Source of the DNA: Basidiobolus ranarum | Taxonomy: Eukaryota > Basidiobolomycota > Basidiobolomycetes > Basidiobolales | Direction: 5' to 3' | Assembly: GCA_040143965.1 (NCBI GenBank) | Contig: JASJQH010000025.1 | Location: forward strand, 1 to 45,842 | Length of the DNA: 45,842 nt | The notes under the pieces: model-generated | Told to the model about the DNA's origin: nothing | What the model saw: the letters and a program-made list of their open reading frames with translations, nothing else | The model's database searches: none | Part shown: in pieces, positions 33,447 through 44,932 of the stretch | Numbering within the stretch: position 1 is the first letter of the stretch | Layout: every line of letters starts with the position of its first letter | Position numbers and translations under genes: made by a program

Positions 33447-34787
33447 TCAATAATCTTTTTCTCCTTTAACTTCATGCCACTGAAGCTTGGGAAGTTGGAT
33501 ATCAGGTAGAAGTAATACACGGTCGATCACGTGAATTACTCCATTTTCAACAATTCCATCTGCCAATATGACTCGTGCTTGACGATTGATAGTAATATCA
33601 ATGTTATCCTTATAATCAGTGACGATACGAAGTACAAGCTTCTCTCCACGAATCCATGATGGATAATCAATGCTATAGACATCAAAGTCCTCGAAATCTT
33701 CGTAGTCAGAATGTTTCTTGTTATGACGGCCTGTTACTTCGATGTCCTCGCTTTCTTGAGCGCGTTGCTTTCCATTGTCACGTCTATAACGTGACTCGTT
33801 ACCGTTATTGGTATCTGGGTTTCCTCTGCGGTTAGGCAAACGTTCCTCCAAGTCATTGTCACGAGGGATACTATTCTGAGCCACCCTTCCGTCTGCTGGG
33901 AGTTTCAAATCACCAGCGTAAATAAGTTCAGGCGATATGTGACTGAGTAAGATATCACGAAGATCCTCTCGTCCGTTAGAAGAAAACAAGTAATCCAAAG
34001 CAGTGCGTCCTAAACTCTTGAAAGCAAAGTTACTAGGAACGAAAACTGTCAATCCAGGTTCCTTGAATTCTTTCTCAAGTCCGGATTTTTTCAACGCCTT
34101 GAGGAAGATAGAGAATTGAGAAAACTCCTCCAATTGCTTTGGAATACTTTTTGGAAGCTCAAGGACTTGTTTGATGATGTGGACGATACCATTTCTAGCC
34201 TCAATGTTAGCTTCGCTTACTTTGGTTCCGTAATTTAAGTAGAGATGACCCCCTTTACGCTCAATCAAGACACGCTGGGGCTCATTAAATAGCTCAGGGG
34301 TGATATAGTTAGTGGCCAATACGTCGCTCTTCCTGATGTCTTCTTCATCAACGATATCTGAAATGATATGGTAATCGAGAATCTTTTGAAGTTTTTCACG
34401 AGAGACGTTGTGATGCTTGTTAAATGCTTCAAACGCCTTGTCAGTGGGAGCAAAGATAGTCACCTATAATCCAAATTATCCCATCAATAGACGTAACAAA
34501 GCTATATTTCAATGGGTGGTACTAACCTGATTACGTGGATCACTGAGGTCATTCTGAAAATTGCTGTTTGATGAGGAGAGCGATTTCAAAAGCTCTGAAA
34601 AGCGACCGTCACGGTCCAAAATCTCCAATACAGTATTGGATTTTCCGTAATTCCGGGTTTCCTTGACTTCATCTTCCTCGCTGCTCTTCTCCACTGAATC
34701 TGTTGGAGTGGAGATAGTAGCGTTCTTCTCCTCTTCTTCATGCTCTTTAGTCCCAGAAAAATCAAAGAAAGAACGAGCCGTGGACAT
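33447..34787 (-). CDS. Fasciclin (FAS1) domain protein, 425 aa
   Basis: Two exons: 34787-34527 and 34463-33447, totalling 1278 nt. Two FAS1 domains, an adhesion-type fold, are visible. The first has the H1 box VTIFAPTDKAFEAF near residue 88 and the H2-like NGIVHIIKQVLELP. The second has LTVFVPSNFAF and ends NGVIHVIDRVLLLP. An acidic/basic, Arg/Asn-rich insert of about 75 residues splits the second domain. The N-terminal 60 residues are Glu/Ser/Thr-rich with no signal peptide, which is unusual because most FAS1 proteins are secreted. A TATA box 65-73 bp before the ATG supports this start, so an upstream signal-peptide exon is unlikely but not excluded. Fission yeast Fsc1, a vacuolar FAS1 protein needed for autophagy, is a functional precedent only. 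Confidence 0.88.
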
Positions 34788-35435
34788 ATCGATTTTATTG
34801 CTAAGAGGGAAATGTGTGGTTGAAATGGTGAGTTATGGTCTGAACACTCGAGTTATATACACCCAATACCTATTCCATTTGGATCTACTGAATAAGACCA
34901 GCGAATAGCCGCTTGATCTGAGTCTAAGCCACCACACCTTATAATAATCATTAAAATAGAAATAATATAAAAAGCACTGATTACGAAGGATTAGAAGAAA
35001 TAACGAAGTTTGTGGTGGCTTATACAAACTCTCAGTATCCAACACGCTTGTACAAAACGATCACGATAGGTGGTTAGGCAGTTATTCTGACTAAACAGAC
35101 TACAAAAGTATCGACTGGGGCATGTGGTTCAAGAAAGTAAAATTTATCGTCATTCACGTTAACTCTTGCACTTTTTTGGGACCAACCCTTGAAGTCAGCG
35201 TGAAAAAGAAACAGTGGCATGTTCGTAAAATTGTTGCTAATCAATGGTACAATGTTTCTGTTAATTATAGAGATTGTAAATATCTATGAATGTTTTTTAT
35301 TATCACAAATTACTCCAATATACTACATTAAAGGAATATCATTCCCCAAAAAAAGAAATCAAACTATATTTTCCATAATTTAATAATGAAAATAGAATAT
35401 ATGTTAATTTAAACTAAACTCTAAATGGAATTCTT
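34788..35435. other. Intergenic region with fasciclin promoter
   Basis: 648 bp upstream of the fasciclin gene and downstream of the first MFS gene. A TATA-like GTATATAACT on the minus strand (34851-34860) sits 65-73 bp before the fasciclin ATG. The rest is AT-rich with no coding signal. Confidence 0.5.
34851..34860 (-). promoter_or_regulatory. TATA box of fasciclin gene
   Basis: GTATATAACT on the minus strand, 65-73 bp before the ATG, the same spacing as the two other TATA boxes in this window. Confidence 0.55.
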
Positions 35436-37269
35436 TCATTCGGAATCTTGTTCTGCTACAACCTCCTCTTGGACTGTACGATCTTTCAACATGAAACTTT
35501 CGATAGCTGAAGTGAAGGAAATTAAAGCAACAAAATTGAAGACCAAATGGAAATTGAAAGGAAACGAATAATCGTGTGTAAGCGACCAACTCCATAGAGA
35601 GCCACCTACGGTTGGACCGATTGCACGTACTAATGAGCACCCAACTTGAGTAATCCCGTTTAGAGAACCAAGAACTCTTCTGGAAGGTGCAGAATTAGCA
35701 ACCTGTTCATAAATATCAAAAGATAAGTGACTGAATATTGAGAACTCCAGATTAGGAATAAGACTTACCAAAATATTACAATTCGTGAAAGAGAAGACAT
35801 TACAAGCAACTCTCATACTAAGCAAAGCTAGTAAAGCTACCCACACTAATTGGCTGGTATTATCGCTTTCCTTCTGTGCGACATACGATACAAACGGTAT
35901 TAAGAAGTGTACGGGAGTAAGAATAAGCATTGAAAGTCGTAAGAATTTCCGGGGTCCAAAGACACTATGTAACCAAGGATATAAAAACCACTGAATTGGC
36001 GGAGTGATGATTCCACAAAATGATAGGAATAGCCCAGTCTGCTTTGTAGTGAAGTGTAATCCGCCTTTAGCGATTGTGGTAGCTGCCCAGATTGGAATTA
36101 CCTCGTCAGTGATAATGGTTTGAAACGCTAGCAGCATGTATCCAATGATCACTGGTATCGTTTCTCTAGTAAAAACTCCTAATATACCTGGATCTGTCTG
36201 TGAATCATTGGAAACTTTGGATGTTCCTTCTTCGGTCAATAGAGGAGTTGCCTCTGTAGGATTGCTTTCGTTGACTTTGGTATCCAATGATTCTTCCAAG
36301 TATAAGTATGCCACGATAAGGCCGAAGAGACTTATCATAGAGGAAACAAAACATGGCAGAAAGTAGGGATAAGTGTGAAAAAATTCCCATTGTCCAAACA
36401 AACTGGGATATTGCTCAGCGGGCTGCGATAACAAACCTCCCAAAATCGGTCCAACTATTAAAGAGCTCTAATCAATCACCAAGTTCATTGTGCCAGTATA
36501 CAAAAACAACTTACTAATACTTCCAACGCCCCACATTAGCGGTAACAAACTAAAAGCGACGCCTGAAACAAGATCAGTATGAAGTGGGTATACTATGTAT
36601 TACAAGTAACTTACTCTGATTAGTCACATCAGTAATCTCTGCAACCATACTCTTGATGACGCCAACATTTCCGTTTAACAGGCCACACATCGAGCGTGTC
36701 ATGATAGCCCAGGTCAAGCTTTTGCTAAAACCGAACAAAAAGGTTCCCAGAAAAGTTCCGAAAAATCCCAATAAAATTACCGGTCGTCGACCTATTCTAT
36801 CCGATACAATGCCCCAAGGAATACCTATTATTACAGTTTAGTCTAGTAACATACGACCATTCTAGGAACGAAATGTAAAAGTACCAGTAAGAACTTGAGC
36901 CAGCGCAAAACTAGAAGCTATATACCCAGCGTAATATCCTATTTCACTTTCGTCTTCAACAAAGTTGAAATCCCTGACCTAAACATATTTTTTTGTGACG
37001 AGTAAGTCATCCGGGAATTTTTGCAGCGAATAATAGATATACTGTCAACGAACCATCTAAAATAGAGGAGGTAGAAACACGTAGGAAGGGTTATCAGTTG
37101 TTCTTTCAAAAATATGGGCAAAGGACGCTCATACATAATAAATGAACGGAAAGAGTAGTGTCATAGACACCGGTTCACCAATTCTAGCCACACATATGAT
37201 AAATAGTTGACGTTTAGGAAGAGGGGTAGGTAAACTATCCGTTTGTGAAGATAGTTTGTTTGAAGGCAT
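35436..37269 (-). CDS. MFS transporter, ZIFL/YCR023C-like, paralog 1, 480 aa
   Basis: A 12-span major facilitator, probably vacuolar or plasma membrane; the substrate is unknown (plant ZIFL relatives move zinc, potassium or auxin). Seven exons: 37269-37135, a 3-nt exon at 37056-37054, 36978-36885, 36824-36615, 36562-36515, 36454-35769 and 35702-35436, totalling 1443 nt. The 3-nt exon is ATG, the Met of the family's FPFIYYMVRDF, and its following intron starts GTTCGT. Motif A is GIVSDRIGRRPVI; then GLLNGNVGV, MWGVGSIIGPILGG, an acidic Ser/Glu-rich central loop and TDEVIPIWA. The exon 5/6 acceptor (AATAG before TTGG) was chosen because it reproduces paralog 2's junction and phase. The two paralogs share the later exon boundaries. 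Confidence 0.88.
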
Positions 37270-38998
37270 TGTTGTCTAACAAGAAACTGTGATTGCTTAT
37301 CAGTGAGATGATTAGGGCTTACTTTTATTGAGATCCTTTGACATATTGTACAATGTATTAGTCATAACACATATGTGCAAGAAAAAATCTTCACCGAAAT
37401 GCAAATCATTTGGGCAATAACAGTTGCTAGTTATGGCAGTCCTTTACAGTATCCGCAGCAATGGAACCAGGCGCGAAAAAAAAACCTTTTTCAGGAAATA
37501 TATTCACCTTTTTAAGTTATTCAATCTCCAGAATTGTATATGCTGGTAGATGTTCTCTAGCGCCAATTTCCAAGAAGACGGTGTGGTGGTAGGTATACAT
37601 ATGTAATCTCAAGTTATTATGAATGGTTGAAAGTGGTCTGGAATTTCAAGATCCATCCAATCCAGTGAGAGAATTTACAGGCGAATTTATAGGCAATGTT
37701 ATGTTTCTTACAATGACCGACGATTAAGCTAGCCTGTATGGCAAACGTTGCAAATGAAATGACAAATGTTGGTGAAATTAAGTATTGCATGCCATTTGAA
37801 GAGTTTCTGCATGTCAACATTCAACTTATGATGCATCGGCAGATTTCATTTAGCTTGGGAAAGCAGTGCACATTAAGTATGCAGATTAACATGTAGAATA
37901 GGACTTAATGATCTACATCTTCGGCCTGCTGCGAGAGATCGATTATATTTAATGATTGACCGATCTAAAGTATATTTATTATATAATATTCGTGAACGAG
38001 GATTACGAAATATGATTGTTAGTGGATCGCGAGTGGATTACTGGTGGATGGTTGGTAGATTATCCAGACCAAAAATAGTCCCAGGTTTCGAGAGCCGGGT
38101 ACCCAGAGTCTATCAACAGTAGTAATAGTTAGATAGCATTCAGAAATAGCTAGAAACAAAATGCTCTCAAAGGCGTTTGTTCAGAATGAGCGCTTGGAAC
38201 AACGACTATCGTTGTTCACATGCATACAATCTATACGATATACCCTTTAAGGATAGACGGGGATTCAACTACAAGCAACGGGAATGAGGGAACATGGGAG
38301 GTTGCTCTGGGTACTCTACCGGTTCATTTCCGGTTCTAGTCAATGTACATTGGGGTTCAACCCGCTGGTCGAAAGGGGTACCTGATGCATTTGAAGTGTG
38401 CTCGGCTGTAATCATGAAGATCTACTCGTGAAAGTGCATTCCAAGGTGTGATGCGTATTTCGAGTGATTGAACGGCCTAACAACAACGCTGACAGCGATG
38501 GTAATTTCCTGTTAGATGCTATATTTATGGGCAGGAATTAGTGATGGGCCAATTAGGTTATATGCCTTATTATACGGTTTCATCGGGAAGAGGCTTTGCT
38601 TGCGCTGTTTATAGTATTTTTCATCATTTCTCACTATTTTTCATGGTGGTTTCGAATGAGGATTGTAGATTGGCTAAACGAGTTTTAAGAATTTAATGAA
38701 AAGATTATTATGGAGTTGAGCATGTCCTAAACTTGTCTACCAACGAGCCTGATTTTGATTTGGTAACTGACCTAATTTTCTTCTTATTTATCTATAATTC
38801 TCCCATTCTGTCATCCTCTCGCTTCCACCTTAGACTGCCATTCGACTATCTTCACGCCAGCAACTAGACGTTGTTCTGTCACCTTTTCCTTGCACTTTGG
38901 AATATTTCTTACCTTTTCTTTCAAATCCCCAATACTTCTTTTGCAATCGTTCATAGCAAAATACATTTTTATTGGAGAAAACACCACACTTTTCTCTA
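37270..38998. promoter_or_regulatory. Divergent intergenic region MFS paralog 1 / RhoGEF
   Basis: 1.7 kb between divergent start codons. No convincing coding frame (a 67-codon frame at 37617-37820 has no motif). The last 200 bp before the RhoGEF ATG are pyrimidine-rich (CTTTTCC, TCTCTAAT), a common fungal 5' leader feature. Confidence 0.5.
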
Positions 38999-41900
38999 AT
39001 GACTGCCCTTCTTAATACGAACCAAAGGTCTTTAAATATGCCAAGGCCTTTGGATAGTAATCGGATACATTCAAGCTTTGAATATATGGTGGAAACTACA
39101 GAGGGGAGGGAGATGAGAGATTCAGTTGTTGATTTAGATAGCGTACTAGAGCCGAACAAGAGCTCTTTCGGGAGAAGGATATCCAGATACCACGCCCTCC
39201 ACGTTCCAAAATATCCCATTAATCGTTTATCTCAGTTTATCAAGCAAAAGCTTCAACCAAGTCCCAAGCTAGTACACAGAACCTCTGAGTCTTCTATAGG
39301 TTCGGCAATTTCTTTTTCTCTTTCTGACGACGATTCAAGCCAGCTAGATGCGGCTCCAAGTGTCTTCCTCGACTTATCTTTCAAAGAGTTGGAAAAGTTT
39401 CCGGAAACTCAAAATGGTGATTATCTCTCTGACTCAAGCATATGTTAACCTCTAGTATTAATGTTCATACTCTCTTCTGTATATCCAGATGTTACCCACC
39501 TAGTTCTTATGCAAAATAATATCAACAGGTTCCCACTATGCGCTTTCTGGAACCTACCTCATTTGGTGGTACTGGACTTATCTTTTAACCAGATAGTGGA
39601 ACTGCCACCAGATATCGGTCAAGTGAAAACTTTAAAAGAGCTTTATCTTAAGAACAATGACATCGAAGCTCTACCGTCAACACTGTATAACCTGGAGAAT
39701 CTGGAAATCTTGGATGTATCTGAAAACCGCATCAAAAAACTAGGTACATCCCAGCATCTTATGCAACAAGTATGTTATGTGAAACTAATTCATTTCATAG
39801 ATGCGTCGATATGTAGATTGGTGTCTCTTTATCACTTGGATATACGGGACAACCAACTCTTCGAAATCCCCTTTTCTCTGGGATTGCTATCAGCAAATCT
39901 TACTTCATTTCTTGTTGATGGGAATCCTTTTATTTATCCATTTAGCGATCTCGTCGTACCCATTCTGTCCACACCCTTCCGCGGAAAACGCAGTTTTATC
40001 AAAGTTTCCAACACGCAGCGGGATAAAAGCCTGCCCCTGAATAAGAATGATGGATTAGCTGGCTACGGGTATGGCGATGATCCAATGTATAAGACTTTTT
40101 CGTTAGGCCGGTTCGGGCTAGGTCGTAAGCCAGCCGTGGTTACATTACTGGATAATGATGGCATGAGACGCAAAGAAAGAAAGATTAGCCCACCGTTAAT
40201 GCATCTACGTAGTAATCTTGCTCAACAGCATCAGCCACTTTTTGATACCAAATTAGGAGACGATATAGAAATGGAACTATCTCATACACAGTCGCTCAAC
40301 AATGTCAACTTAGAGAACCATAAGGAAACTCCCAAGGCTTTGGCTACCAAAGGATCTAAATTCAATTCCTTCAATCCTTTCAGGAATCGCAGGGATTCTG
40401 CTTCAAACTGTTCAGAATCGAAGGTTCCGGTAGATAGGATATTTAAGGATGAAAACGATGGCCCTGATGCGGATACAGCTCCCTCCAAAGGTCCTCAGAT
40501 TAAGGCTCTTCTAAGTCGAACCCTTCGACCACGCTTCTCATCTCCCAATTTGCAGAGAATGAAGCAAAACTCATTTGACGCAGGGAGTGAGTATTTGGAT
40601 GCTCGACGTAACAGTACAGACCACCAAAATAGGTCCATGTGGAATTTTCACAACTCTACCAGGTACGATTTGTTGGGTAGCTCTGCCTATTCAACATATT
40701 CAAGCTCCATGTACTCTCGACCGGGTAGTTGGAATTCGGGGGATGTTAGCACCTCCGTATCATCTGCTGCCATAAGTACATTTATGGATAAATTGCGTGA
40801 TCTGTACGACTTGGATCCAGAGACAAACGAACGTGATCTACTCAAAGTTGGTATTCAGAAGCGCGGGAATAACACAACATCAGACACCCATGGCTCGGAG
40901 AATGAGCCGACATATCGGAAAGCAGGTAGGTCATTTTGTTGCTTGATCATGGAAGATCCTATTGTAACTTTCTGTCCTTTCTTAGTCCACTTGTCAATGT
41001 ACGGGATGTTTGACCAGCGAAATAACATTATCAATGAAATCATTGCCACCGAAGAAACCTATGTGGCCTCCCTCGAAAATTTGATTGAGGTAAGTTGAAC
41101 GCGTTGCTTTTGTGTAGCAGATAAGCATTCTTATCCTTCCTTTTGTAGATTTATTTGTTTCCTGCGGAAACCAATAAAGTGATGAGTCCGAAAAAGAGCA
41201 AAGCTATTTTCTCCAATGTAGAGAGTATTCTTCTGTTCCACCGAGATCATCTCTTGCCTGCTCTCAAATTGTGCCTGAAGGAAGAAAATCAATGCATTGG
41301 TCAGGTTTTTGCTAAGCATGTACGTTGATTATCATTACGTTTCAAGTAATCAGCGGTCATTAACTCATTCATGGTACTCATCTAGAACCCGTATATCAAA
41401 ATGTACTCGGTTTACATTAATAATTTCGACTACGCTTTGTCTGAACTACAGGCTTTGATTGCCAAGCATCCCAAGAGAGCCAGCACTTACTTGAAGGTTG
41501 GTTGAAGAAATATGCAGAATTCTAACAACAAAAGCTTACCTTACTCTCTATACTAGTCTGCACTGCAACATCCCAACCACAACCAACTGAATCTTCAAGG
41601 ATACCTTCTATTACCGGTACAAAGAATTCCCCGATACAAGATGCTTCTCCAGGTATTTATTTCTGATTGATTGGAATTTACCACATCGCTGACGTTGGTT
41701 TGCGGTATAGGATCTACTGACCAATACCTTGCCGGATCACCCAGATATTCAAGATTTAAGACTAGCCTTGGAAGAAATCACGACACGAGCACAAGAGATC
41801 AATGAACGAAAGCGAGAGCACGAGCGCAAACATCGGGTGATTTCCATCCAGGCCAAAATTAAGGGAGCTTCAGAGATTCCCTTGGTCCAACCCCACCGTC

Positions 41901-42455
41901 GTTACATTCACGAAGGAACGTTACATTTGTACAGAATTGTTAGAACTTTCAATGCTCAAGTGAAAGACCCAGAAACACAAAAAACCCGAGATTGTCCATA
42001 TTTACACGAAATGGTTATCGATACCGATTTTATGTTTTATCTTTTTAACGATATCATGATCAAAGTAAGTTTGGAATAATCATCGAACTCTTGCCCTCTT
42101 CAATGGCATATTTATTTATTTACCGGATTTCTAGTGCAAACCCTCGAACAAGGAATACCGCAAGTTGCGGATTCTTCAACTTTCCTCACGTTCCAAACCG
42201 GCCACAATGATTGATAATAATAGTACGTGTTTGTGTGTGAATGATATGATCCAAATCCATTCAAAGCTGATCACATCTTGTTTATTAATAGCAATGCGCC
42301 TTGTTGATAATCAAACAATCCTGTATTTCACAGGGTCACCGGAGTCGGTATGTTGCATATTACTTTGAGATAGTTGCACTTGATATGTTGCTCATTCCTA
42401 TTTCCCACAGCTTAAGCAATGGACAGAACTGATCAATCATCGACTTGATGTATAA
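38999..42455 (+). CDS. LRR-DH-PH Rho guanine nucleotide exchange factor, 940 aa
   Basis: Activates Rho-type GTPases (Cdc42/Rho1 class) by nucleotide exchange, likely in polarity or cell-wall control. Eleven exons (38999-39416, 39489-39743, 39801-40925, 40986-41089, 41149-41319, 41386-41496, 41557-41652, 41711-42064, 42135-42222, 42292-42347 and 42411-42455) total 2823 nt. An N-terminal Ser-rich tail is followed by about six leucine-rich repeats (residues 130-270; for example LVVLDLSFNQIVELP and LYHLDIRDNQLFEIP), a long low-complexity linker, a DH domain (about 611-800) with INEIIATEETYVASL and the core LLLPVQRIPRYKMLLQDLL, and a PH domain (825-940) ending LKQWTELINHR. The 57-nt second intron is stop-free and in frame; splicing restores 23-residue LRR spacing. 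The frame is open 9 codons upstream of the ATG, with no other ATG. Confidence 0.92.
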
Positions 42456-43132
42456 ATCGCTCAATCCCATTCCATCCCCATTCTGCTCAATTCTTTACCC
42501 TTCGTTGTCATTCTATTCTCACCCACTCTGTCCTTTTTGTTGACCGAAAAATCCTTCTTATTCTGAGGGTTTCATGGATTAATGATCCTAGAGACTTTTG
42601 TAGTTCAATATATATATACATATATACTTGATTTTTAGACATTCACTTTCCTTCTTTACTCCTTTTACACAATACGTCAATTGTATAATTCATTTGTCAC
42701 CATCCAATTCATCCACCCAACATTTTCATTTGTTAAGTTTCAAATCTTGTTATAAATAATCGAATCTACCATTTTATGAGCAAATAGTGGTTCTGCTATA
42801 TTGATTATATGTTAATGTAAAGTAAGTAGCATTACTCTAAATCATTTGGACTAAAAAGAACTCTTTGGAGCTGATTGACTTGTGTTGATGGGTGGACCGT
42901 GTGAACTCTACTTATATTATATAAATGAATGATCGCTCTTGTTTATTGATAAAAGTATGAAACGATAATAGGATCAGGCCATAATTACATCTAAAAATGA
43001 AAATCTATGCTTTACCGGGGGGAGATAGAGACCAGTGAGAAGATGACTTCTGGGAGGGGAGATATTCTAAACAAAAACCGTAGTTGAATTACAAAGTAGG
43101 GTGTAGTAAATAGGGCACCACATGACATTCAT
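42456..43132. other. Convergent 3' intergenic region
   Basis: 677 bp between the converging RhoGEF and MFS paralog 2 genes. T-rich and AT-rich with a short (TA)n run near 42609-42627. No coding signal. Confidence 0.5.
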
Positions 43133-44932
43133 TTATGCATTTTGCTCCACGCTAACTACTACATCTTCTTTTCTACTCTTCTTTCCATCAGTGATCCAGA
43201 AACTTTGAACCAATGAGATACCACTGCATATTGTGAGTAAGATCCAAGCAAATTGATGATTGAAAGGATATGGTAATTCGGCTTTAAGAGACCAGCTCCA
43301 GGTCATTCCACCTAATGCAGGTGAGATTGCTCGAGTGAAGGCAGCTACGCATTGAGATGCGCCATTGATAGTTCCCAGATATTTCTCATTAGGAGTATTG
43401 TTATTCAACTGGTGATAAAGAGATGAATGAGTTTATGAACAATCGATCAGTCATGTGTTGTGTTCACTTACCAGGATAAAGATGTTGGTGTAAGCTCCAG
43501 CACCACAGAGTGTCTTCGCAGCTAAATCAAAAATAACAATAGCCCACACCCAACCTTCATTCCAACCTTCATATTCCACCTTCTTAGCAACCACCGATCC
43601 GAGTTGGAAAGTGGAGTACGTCACCATATAGGCAAATAAACTCCAACGATAGAATGGCAAAGTACCGAGCTTACGTTGGCATGGTGGATAAAATGCCAAT
43701 TGTCCAATTACAATGAAAGCACCACACATGGATAATGCAAGACCAACTTTGGAGATAGTAAATGAAAGTCCTCCAAAAGGAATGGGTGATGATGCCCAAA
43801 TAGGGAACAGCTCGTCGCAGAGAGTTGTCTGAAACGCCAACAAACCATAACCAAGAATGGCCATAATAACTGGGAATGTGAAAGGGCCGGATGGGGTTTG
43901 GACTTGCTCAACCTCAGTACTACTGCTGGAAACTGAATGTGCGCGTTCGGCCAAGAGTGGTGAGTTTTCGGTGGGTGCATTCTCGGTAGGTACAGTTGCG
44001 ACATTCTTGACTACCTTCTTAGATTCCAAAGTTTCTTCCAATACGAAGAAGCCCATCAAGAATCCAGGGATTGTAATGAATGCGGCGGTAAAGCAGGGAA
44101 GGAAATAAGGATATTCTTTGAGGAATTCCGAAGAGCCAAACAAGAATGGGAATTGTTCGACTGGGTTAGAGAGTAAACCAGCAATGGTAGGGCCAACTTT
44201 GAAAATGGTTTACCGGATTAATAAAGGTCATAAATATTGAAAAAAGAGTAACCAAATACTTACTGACAATACCGGCACCCCACATCAATGAGACAAGACT
44301 GAATCCTTTGGCTAGAAAGAGTAAACTTCAGTTAATTACATACTCATTATAAACAATGAACGTTATAAAGACTAACATTGATTAGTGTGATCAGTCAATT
44401 CTCCGATAACACTTTTGACAACTCCAACATTTCCGTTAAGTAAACCACTAACGCAACGAGCGAAAATAGCCCAGCTGTAAGATTTGCTGAGTCCGAACAT
44501 AGTACAACCGATAAAGCTGCCCAATAGACCCATTAGAATAACTGGACGTCTACCGATGCGGTCCGAAACCATACCCCAAAACAAACCAGAAATCATCTCT
44601 GCTATTGAGAATACCGCGGCTAATATGCCCACATAATAACCGATTTCTTTTTCCTCTTTTGCAATACCAAAATCACGAACCTATAGAAAATGGGTTAAGT
44701 AAAAGTAAACAATACGCATAAAGTAATAAAGAGTCACTCTACCATCTACAAAAGAAAACAAAGAAATTAGTATTGCTACGCAAGAATAAAGATAGTTCAT
44801 TTAAGCGTTGAAACTTACATAGTACATAAATGGGAAAATAACTGTAAGTACAACTGGCTCAGCCAAAAGTACACAGGAAAGAACGAAAAACTGAGCCTTC
44901 GGCAAAGGGGTCTCTGGAGTACCTGGCTGCAT
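43133..44932 (-). CDS. MFS transporter, ZIFL/YCR023C-like, paralog 2, 489 aa
   Basis: A 12-span major facilitator and paralog of the transporter at 35436-37269, on the same strand; substrate unknown. Six exons: 44932-44819, a 3-nt exon at 44745-44743, 44680-44377, 44311-44264, 44196-43472 and 43408-43133, totalling 1470 nt. The 3-nt exon is again ATG, completing PFMYYMVRDFG. Motif A is GMVSDRIGRRPVI, followed by GLLNGNVGV, LMWGAGIVIGP, a Ser/Glu/Thr-rich central loop with a PTENAP-PTENSP repeat, CDELFPIWASS, and the final span with SPALGGMTWSWSL. Compared with paralog 1 it lacks one intron, the one that splits TG|IPWG there; the other boundaries and phases agree. It is probably the more conserved copy. 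Confidence 0.9.

Noticed and set aside
36467-36515. Alternative acceptor at 36469-36468 for MFS paralog 1
   Set aside because: It breaks the frame after exon 5; the AATAG acceptor at 36456-36455 keeps frame and matches the junction in paralog 2.
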